Part shown: one piece after another, positions 59,488 to 64,000 of the stretch
Layout of the letters: every line of letters starts with the position of its first letter
Numbering within the stretch: the stretch's first letter is position 1
DNA from: Allosediminivita pacifica
Lineage (GTDB): Bacteria > Pseudomonadota > Alphaproteobacteria > Rhodobacterales > Rhodobacteraceae
Reading direction: 5' to 3'
DNA: 64,000 bases
Assembly (NCBI RefSeq): GCF_003054175.1
Contig: NZ_QBKN01000001.1
Location: 62,001-126,000 of the forward strand
Made by a program: the position numbers and the translations under genes
Notes under the pieces: generated by a model
Seen by the model: the letters and a program-made list of their open reading frames with translations, nothing else
What the model was told of the DNA's origin: nothing
The model's database searches: none

Positions 59488-59826
59488 ATGCAGGAACTTG
59501 TCGATCTCGAACGCCGCCTCTGGCTCGAAGGGGCCGGGGCCTTTGAAGAGCTTCTTTCCGCCGACGCCATCGCCATCATGCCGATGGAAGAGGGCATACA
59601 CGACCGCGCGGAAACCGTGCGCGCGATCATGAAGGGGGCGCGATGGGACGCCCTGGATCTTGGCGCGATCTACAGCACCAGAGTTTCCGAGGGCGTGGTG
59701 ATGCTCAGCTACGAGGCCGAGGCACGGCGCGGCGACGATCGCTATCGGGCCCTCTGCTCGTCGCTCTGGCGCGAGGACGCCGAGGGCTGGCGGCTGGCGC
59801 ATCACCAGCAGACACCCATCGGCTAG
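59488..59826 (+). CDS. NTF2-like (DUF4440) protein
   Basis: A 112-residue protein with the DUF4440/NTF2-like outline: MQELVDLERRLWLEGAGAFE at the front, a strand-rich middle (YSTRVSEGVVMLSYEAEARR) and CSSLWREDAEGWRLAHHQQT at the end, the typical W-x-LxxHQxTP finish. Function unknown. AAAGG lies 8 bp before ATG 59488. It is the third NTF2-like gene in the window; the three are not close copies. Confidence 0.8.
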   Translation: MQELVDLERRLWLEGAGAFEELLSADAIAIMPMEEGIHDRAETVRAIMKGARWDALDLGAIYSTRVSEGVVMLSYEAEARRGDDRYRALCSSLWREDAEGWRLAHHQQTPIG

Positions 59827-59920
59827 GCGGTCCCCCGCCGACGGTTAACCGCGTGCTTGGCAGGGGGCGGCCTGCTGGCCTACGAAGCTGACTCAGGATC
59901 AACTGCGATAGCTTACCGCC

Positions 59921-60409
59921 ATGCCCCTGCCACGCCTTGCCTGCCTGCTTATCTTGCCGCTCGCGCTTGCCGCCTGTGCGCAGGGCCCGGATCTCGCCAA
60001 GCTCGAGGCCGACGCCCCCCATTTCGCGGCCCAGTCCGTGCCGCTCTACCCGAACGAGACGCCCGAGCTGCGGGCCTCGATCAACAAGTGGGCCGACCAC
60101 TACGAGCTGCCGCGCTCGCTGGTCCACCGCCTCGCCATCCGCGAGAGCACCCACCGCCCCTGGGCTCGCAACGGCCCGTACTGGGGCCTTCTGCAAATCC
60201 TGCCCGCGACCGCCCGGAGCATGGGCTTCCAGGGCTCCTCGCAGGACCTGCTCGATGCGGACACAAATCTTCAATACGCGCTGAAGTACCTGCGCGGGGC
60301 CTATCTCGTCGCCGACGAGGACCCCGACGACGCGATCAAGTGGTACGCGCGCGGATACTATTACGAAGCCAAGAAAAAGGGCCTGCTCGAGGAAACCGGC
60401 CTGCGCTGA
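59921..60409 (+). CDS. Lipoprotein lytic transglycosylase (SLT domain)
   Basis: A 162-residue outer-envelope lipoprotein. The signal MPLPRLACLLILPLALAAC ends in the lipobox LAAC (Cys19). The SLT domain has the catalytic Glu in HRLAIRESTHRPWARNGPYW, then GLLQILPATARSMGF and LQYALKYLRGAYL, the usual order in family 1 transglycosylases. It cleaves peptidoglycan glycan strands to anhydro-muropeptides. The protein is short, with only the catalytic domain. ATG 59921 follows a weak site. Confidence 0.92.
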   Translation: MPLPRLACLLILPLALAACAQGPDLAKLEADAPHFAAQSVPLYPNETPELRASINKWADHYELPRSLVHRLAIRESTHRPWARNGPYWGLLQILPATARSMGFQGSSQDLLDADTNLQYALKYLRGAYLVADEDPDDAIKWYARGYYYEAKKKGLLEETGLR

Positions 60410-60501
60410 GCGCGCGGCGCCTGACCCGGCACCTTCGACATGACGGGGGCGCGAACCTTTACGGTCGTGCCCTCTGTTCGTCCGGCCATGTCAGGTCGTG
60501 C

Positions 60502-61257
60502 TCAGCTCGCGTAGTTCGAGCCTTCCTCGTCGAGGATCGCCTTCAGTTCAGCGAGGTGGCGTTCGCCCTGGTCGGGATAGTTCTCCATCTCGCGGGCGGT
60601 CTTCTCGGCCACCTCGTCCGACAGCACGGCAAGCTCGCGCCCGGTCTGCAGCGCCCGGATGTAGGTCTCGGCCGCCCGCTCGAAGTAGTAGAGCTTGTCG
60701 AAGGTCTCGGCCACGGTCTCGCCGATGACCATGACGCCGTGATGGCCCATCACCATGACCTTGTTCTTCGGGTCCGAGAACATCTCGGCGCAGCGCTCGC
60801 CCTCTTCCTCGAATGCCAGGCCGCCGTACCCCTCGTCGATGACGACGCGGTCGAAGAAACCCGCCGAGGTCTGGTCGATCGGCGGCAGGCGCTTGTCCTT
60901 GAGGCAGGCCAGCACCGTGGCATGGACCGAATGCACGTGCAGCGCGCAGCGCGCGTGCGGCACTTTTCGGTGCAGCGGCGCGTGCAGGCCCCAGGCGGTC
61001 GGGTCGGGTGCACCGGGGCGGTTCAGCGTCTCGGGATCCTCGGCATCGAGTTCGAGGATGTCGGACGCCTTGATGCGCGAGAAATGCATGCCGTTGGGGT
61101 TGATGAGGAACTTGGTCCCGCTCTCGTTCACGGCGAGGCTGAAGTGGTTGGCCACGCCTTCGTGCATGTTCAGCCGCGCGGTCCAGCGAAAGACGGCGGC
61201 AAGATCCGTGCGGGCCTGCATGTGGTCGAGGTTCGGGATGCTCTGGGGGGCGTTCAT
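60502..61257 (-). CDS. Class II aldolase/adducin family protein
   Basis: A 251-residue protein of the class II aldolase/adducin fold. ANHFSLAVNESGTKFLINPN is followed by the zinc His pair in ALHVHSVHATVLACL and a third His in VMVMGHHGVMVIGETVAETF. The substrate cannot be told; related proteins act on sugar phosphates or are only aldolase-like, and the usual fourth-residue Glu is uncertain. ATG 61257 begins MNAPQSIPNLDHMQ. It is divergent from amn. Confidence 0.9.
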   Translation of the reverse strand: MNAPQSIPNLDHMQARTDLAAVFRWTARLNMHEGVANHFSLAVNESGTKFLINPNGMHFSRIKASDILELDAEDPETLNRPGAPDPTAWGLHAPLHRKVPHARCALHVHSVHATVLACLKDKRLPPIDQTSAGFFDRVVIDEGYGGLAFEEEGERCAEMFSDPKNKVMVMGHHGVMVIGETVAETFDKLYYFERAAETYIRALQTGRELAVLSDEVAEKTAREMENYPDQGERHLAELKAILDEEGSNYAS

Positions 61258-61386
61258 TGGGGGTCTCCTTTCGGCGCGGATAGGACCCCCGGGCAGCCGC
61301 GAAGTCAAACCGATGCCGCCGGGGCCAGCTTGAACCCCGCGCGGCAAGCTGTCAGTTTGCCCCGAACACATGCAAGGGGGGCGGGA

Positions 61387-62871
61387 ATGCAGGACCGTTG
61401 GCTGGATCTCAAAGTCGAAACGCCGGAGGCTCCGGACCCCGAAACCTTCGATGACGCGGGCGCGGCCGTCGACCGCCTGATCGAGCTCTACGAGCAGGCG
61501 GCAGGCTTCCTGAAGGACCGCTTCCTCGCGGCCCTGTCCAACGGCCACCCGGGCGTGCGCTACCGGGCCTTCTACCCCCAGATCTCGATCACCACGACGA
61601 CCTACGCGCAGGTCGACAGCCGGCTCAGCTTTGGCCACGTGGCCGCGCCCGGTACCTATGCCACGACGATCACGCGGCCCGACATGTACCGGCACTACCT
61701 CCTGCAGCAGATCGACCTGCTCCTGGAAAACCACGGCGTGCCGGTGCGGATCGGCCTGTCGGACGTGCCCATGCCGGTGCATTTCGCCGTCGCCAACTAT
61801 CCCGAGATCACGGTCCCGCAGGAGGGCGCCGCCGATTTCGTGCTGCGCGACATCTTCGACGTGCCGGACCTGAGCGTGACCAACGACGACATCGTCAACG
61901 GCGTGCACCGCCCCGATGCCGACGGCGCCCAGCCGCTCGCCCCCTTCACCGCGCAGCGCGTGGATTATTCGCTGGCGCGGCTGGCCCACTACACGGCGAC
62001 GGACCCGGCGCATTTCCAGAACCACGTGCTCTTCACCAACTACCAGTTCTACGTGAGCGAGTTCGAGGCCTACGCCCGCGGGCAGCTCGCCGATCCCGAC
62101 AGCGGCTACACGAGCTTCGTATCGACCGGGAATGTCGAGATCACGGGCCCCGACGACACGATCCCGCAGACCCCCAAGACGCCGCAGATGCCCACCTACC
62201 ATCTCAAGCGCAAGAACGGCGCGGGTATCACGCTGGTCAACATCGGGGTGGGGCCCTCGAACGCCAAGACCGCCACGGACCACATCGCCGTGCTGCGTCC
62301 GCATGCCTGGGTCATGGTCGGCCACTGCGCCGGGTTGCGCAACACGCAGGCGCTGGGCGATTTTGTCCTCGCCCACGGCTACGTGCGCGAGGACAAGGTG
62401 CTCGACGACGACCTGCCGGTCTGGGTGCCGATCCCGGCCCTGGCCGAGATCCAGGTCGCGCTCGAGGATGCCGTGGCCGAGGAGACGCAGCTTTCGGGCT
62501 ACGACCTCAAGCGCATCATGCGCACCGGCACCGTGGCCAGCGTCGACAACCGCAACTGGGAACTGCGCGATCACACCGGCCCGGTGCAGCGGCTCAGCCA
62601 GTCGCGCGCTGTCGCGCTCGACATGGAAAGCGCCACCATCGCCGCCAACGGCTTTCGCTTCCGGGTGCCCTACGGCACGCTGCTCTGCGTCAGCGACAAG
62701 CCGCTGCACGGCGAGCTGAAGCTGCCGGGCATGGCGAGCGATTTCTACCGCACGCAGGTCGCGCGACACCTGATGATCGGAATCCGTGCGATGGAGGCGC
62801 TGCGGGAAATGCCGCTGGAGCGCATCCACAGCCGCAAGCTGCGAAGCTTCGAGGAGACGGCGTTTCTCTGA
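61387..62871 (+). CDS. amn: AMP nucleosidase
   Basis: A 494-residue enzyme that splits AMP to adenine and ribose 5-phosphate. The N-terminal regulatory domain (to about 170) has FYPQISITTTTYAQVDSRLS. The C-terminal nucleoside-phosphorylase fold has ITLVNIGVGPSNAKTATDHI, LRPHAWVMVGHCAGLRNTQA and the ribose-binding VALDMESATIAANGFRFRV, with the conserved DMES motif. AAGGGGGG lies before ATG 61387. It works in purine salvage and control of AMP level. Confidence 0.95.
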   Translation: MQDRWLDLKVETPEAPDPETFDDAGAAVDRLIELYEQAAGFLKDRFLAALSNGHPGVRYRAFYPQISITTTTYAQVDSRLSFGHVAAPGTYATTITRPDMYRHYLLQQIDLLLENHGVPVRIGLSDVPMPVHFAVANYPEITVPQEGAADFVLRDIFDVPDLSVTNDDIVNGVHRPDADGAQPLAPFTAQRVDYSLARLAHYTATDPAHFQNHVLFTNYQFYVSEFEAYARGQLADPDSGYTSFVSTGNVEITGPDDTIPQTPKTPQMPTYHLKRKNGAGITLVNIGVGPSNAKTATDHIAVLRPHAWVMVGHCAGLRNTQALGDFVLAHGYVREDKVLDDDLPVWVPIPALAEIQVALEDAVAEETQLSGYDLKRIMRTGTVASVDNRNWELRDHTGPVQRLSQSRAVALDMESATIAANGFRFRVPYGTLLCVSDKPLHGELKLPGMASDFYRTQVARHLMIGIRAMEALREMPLERIHSRKLRSFEETAFL

Positions 62872-63014
62872 GGTGGGGTGACGCAAGGAAAAGATGTTCT
62901 CAAAGCACGGTTTTTCGCTCAAACGCCCCAGCGATTGTTGTGTTTTCCGAATGCTTGCGGTTTTAATGCCGCGGATAATGGCCCAGCGGAACGGGCAGTG
63001 AAGGAGACCAGAAA

Positions 63015-63302
63015 ATGGCCAAACCGATGACCAAGACCCAGCTTGTGGCCGCCCTGGCCGAGAAGATGGACGCGGACAAGAAAACCGCCGGCGCAGCGCT
63101 CGACGCGCTGACCGACATCATCACGTCCGAGGTGGCCGAAGGCGGCGCCGTGACGCTTCCGGGCGTCGGCAAGTTCTACTGCCGCGAGCGCCCCGAGCGC
63201 ATGGTTCGCAACCCCGCGACCGGACAGCAGATCCAGAAGGAAGCCGACAAGCAGGTCAAGGTGACCGTGGCGAAGGCCCTGAAGGACAGCGTCAACAGCT
63301 GA
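63015..63302 (+). CDS. HU family DNA-binding protein
   Basis: A 95-residue nucleoid protein: KTQLVAALAEKMDADKKTAG, ALDALTDIITSEVAEGGAVT, LPGVGKFYCRERPERMVRNP. The last part is the DNA-binding arm (usually GRNPxTG; here RNPATGQQI). A short N-terminal MAKPMT precedes the first helix. The 143-bp upstream gap holds a GATAAT (62974-62979) that may be the -10 box. GAAGGAG lies before ATG 63015. A good terminator follows. Confidence 0.93.
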   Translation: MAKPMTKTQLVAALAEKMDADKKTAGAALDALTDIITSEVAEGGAVTLPGVGKFYCRERPERMVRNPATGQQIQKEADKQVKVTVAKALKDSVNS

Positions 63303-63332
63303 CGCTCCCGCTGCCTTGGCAGCGATCGTTTC

Positions 63333-63364
63333 GGGCCGTCCCGCCGGGGCGGCCCTTTTCTTTT
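63333..63364 (+). terminator. Terminator after the HU gene
   Basis: GGGCCGTCCC (63333-63342) pairs with GGGGCGGCCC (63346-63355), including one G-T pair, over GCC, followed by TTTTCTTTT. Confidence 0.85.
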
Positions 63365-63372
63365 GCGCGGGC

Positions 63373-64000
63373 TTACTGCTGCTCGACCTGCGTCGCCGAA
63401 TGCGGGCGCGCCTTGCCGAGATCGGGTTTCTGCCCTTCGGGCTTCACCTCGTCCCGAACCGAGAATTCGGAGCGTCCGTCAAGCGAAGGTCCCGAGGTCC
63501 AGCGCCCTTCAGGCGTCGGCTCGTCCAGCGAGGTGTTCAGGAAGTAGTAGGAATGCTCCATGGCCTCGTGCTCTTCGGGGGTGGAGTTCGGCACCGGCAG
63601 GGCCTTTTCCCAGCCGCCCAGTTCCTCGATCACGGCCAGCCATTGCTGCTGGTGATAGGTGTCCCGCGCGATGAGGAAGGACAGCATGTCCTTCATGCCG
63701 GCATCGTCGGTCATGTTGTAAAGCCGCGAGGCCAGCACGCGGCCGCCGGATTCGGCCATCGCATTCGCCATCATATCCGCCGCGATGTTCCCCGTGGCGT
63801 AGATGTGGCTCATGTCGAAGGGCACACCATTGGAATTGACGGGCATGGCCGAAAGTCCCGAGGACAGGATGTGCCGCGGATTGGCGCCGCCCATGATCGC
63901 CTTGACGACCGGGTCCCGCGTCGCCTCTTCCTGGACCGTCAGCGGCGCACCTTCGAGGTTCAGCGCCACCGCGTGGCCGAGGAACTCGATGTGGCTGAGC
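63373..64000 (-). CDS. Manganese catalase, C-terminal part (cut by window edge)
   Basis: The frame enters from the right edge and ends at TAA (63375-63373), 209 visible codons including the stop. The first visible residues read LSHIEFLGHAVALN, in which HIE/H carries manganese ligands of the ferritin-like four-helix bundle. MPVNSNGVPFDMSHIYATGN and IARDTYHQQQWLAVIEELGG (His and Glu ligands) are typical of non-heme dimanganese catalases (KatN-like), which split hydrogen peroxide. The C-terminal tail after about residue 180 is polar and Pro-rich. The start lies outside the window. Confidence 0.9.
   Translation of the reverse strand, partial: LSHIEFLGHAVALNLEGAPLTVQEEATRDPVVKAIMGGANPRHILSSGLSAMPVNSNGVPFDMSHIYATGNIAADMMANAMAESGGRVLASRLYNMTDDAGMKDMLSFLIARDTYHQQQWLAVIEELGGWEKALPVPNSTPEEHEAMEHSYYFLNTSLDEPTPEGRWTSGPSLDGRSEFSVRDEVKPEGQKPDLGKARPHSATQVEQQ

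Overview
The window is GC-rich chromosomal DNA from an alphaproteobacterium, almost certainly a member of the Rhodobacteraceae (Roseobacter/Rhodobacter group). Supporting signs are the gene block murA - DUF2948 - hisD - UPF0262 - LMW phosphatase - infA - maf - ribonuclease E/G - yacG, a PtsP-type EI-Ntr, a petP/petR pair, an N-terminally extended RibA, a TctDE/TctCBA locus, and a dispersed intergenic element of the kind common in this family. No prophage, insertion sequence, CRISPR array or rRNA was seen. Two tRNA genes are present (Thr-GGT and Tyr-GTA, both on the minus strand).

Layout. 0-9.6 kb: end of a GNAT gene, an EcsC protein, a possible structured RNA, then a minus-strand run of ptsP (nitrogen PTS enzyme I), a soluble globin-coupled chemoreceptor, lysC, an NTF2-like protein, an SDR, DUF1178 and the Kdo transferase waaA. 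9.8-20.8 kb: tRNA-Thr and the conserved cell-wall/histidine/translation block, interrupted by accessory genes: a PAS protein with a Cys cluster, a monooxygenase, a TetR regulator facing a NAD-binding protein across two perfect operators, and an NTF2/GNAT/carbon-nitrogen hydrolase trio. 21-28.6 kb: an FAD oxidoreductase, then a TctDE-like two-component system with its own ABC-type binding protein, divergent from the tricarboxylate transporter genes tctC-tctB-tctA. 28.8-36.5 kb: tRNA-Tyr, rlmB, a membrane protein of unknown function, rpsO, two unknowns, a serine/threonine dehydratase and pnp. 36.5-40.8 kb: a 750-bp gap with strong hairpins, an OmpR-type regulator, ribA, an LLM flavin oxidoreductase and an L,D-transpeptidase.

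40.7-49.8 kb is the most interesting part. A minus-strand operon (creatinase/ectoine-hydrolase-like protein, M20 deacylase, FadR-type GntR regulator) faces a plus-strand polyamine-type ABC transporter (ATPase, binding protein, DUF1330 protein, two permeases). The intergenic region carries two 10-bp palindromes of GntR type. The arrangement suggests import of a small cyclic or acylated nitrogen compound, C-N bond hydrolysis, then deacylation. It parallels ectoine breakdown but lacks the canonical later genes.

49.9-64 kb: a soluble PAS protein, ilvE, petP/petR, a histone-deacetylase-like hydrolase, xseB-ispA-dxs (isoprenoid precursor supply), ExoD, an epimerase-like protein, a lipoprotein transglycosylase, a class II aldolase-like protein, amn, an HU protein, and the C-terminal part of a manganese catalase cut by the window edge.
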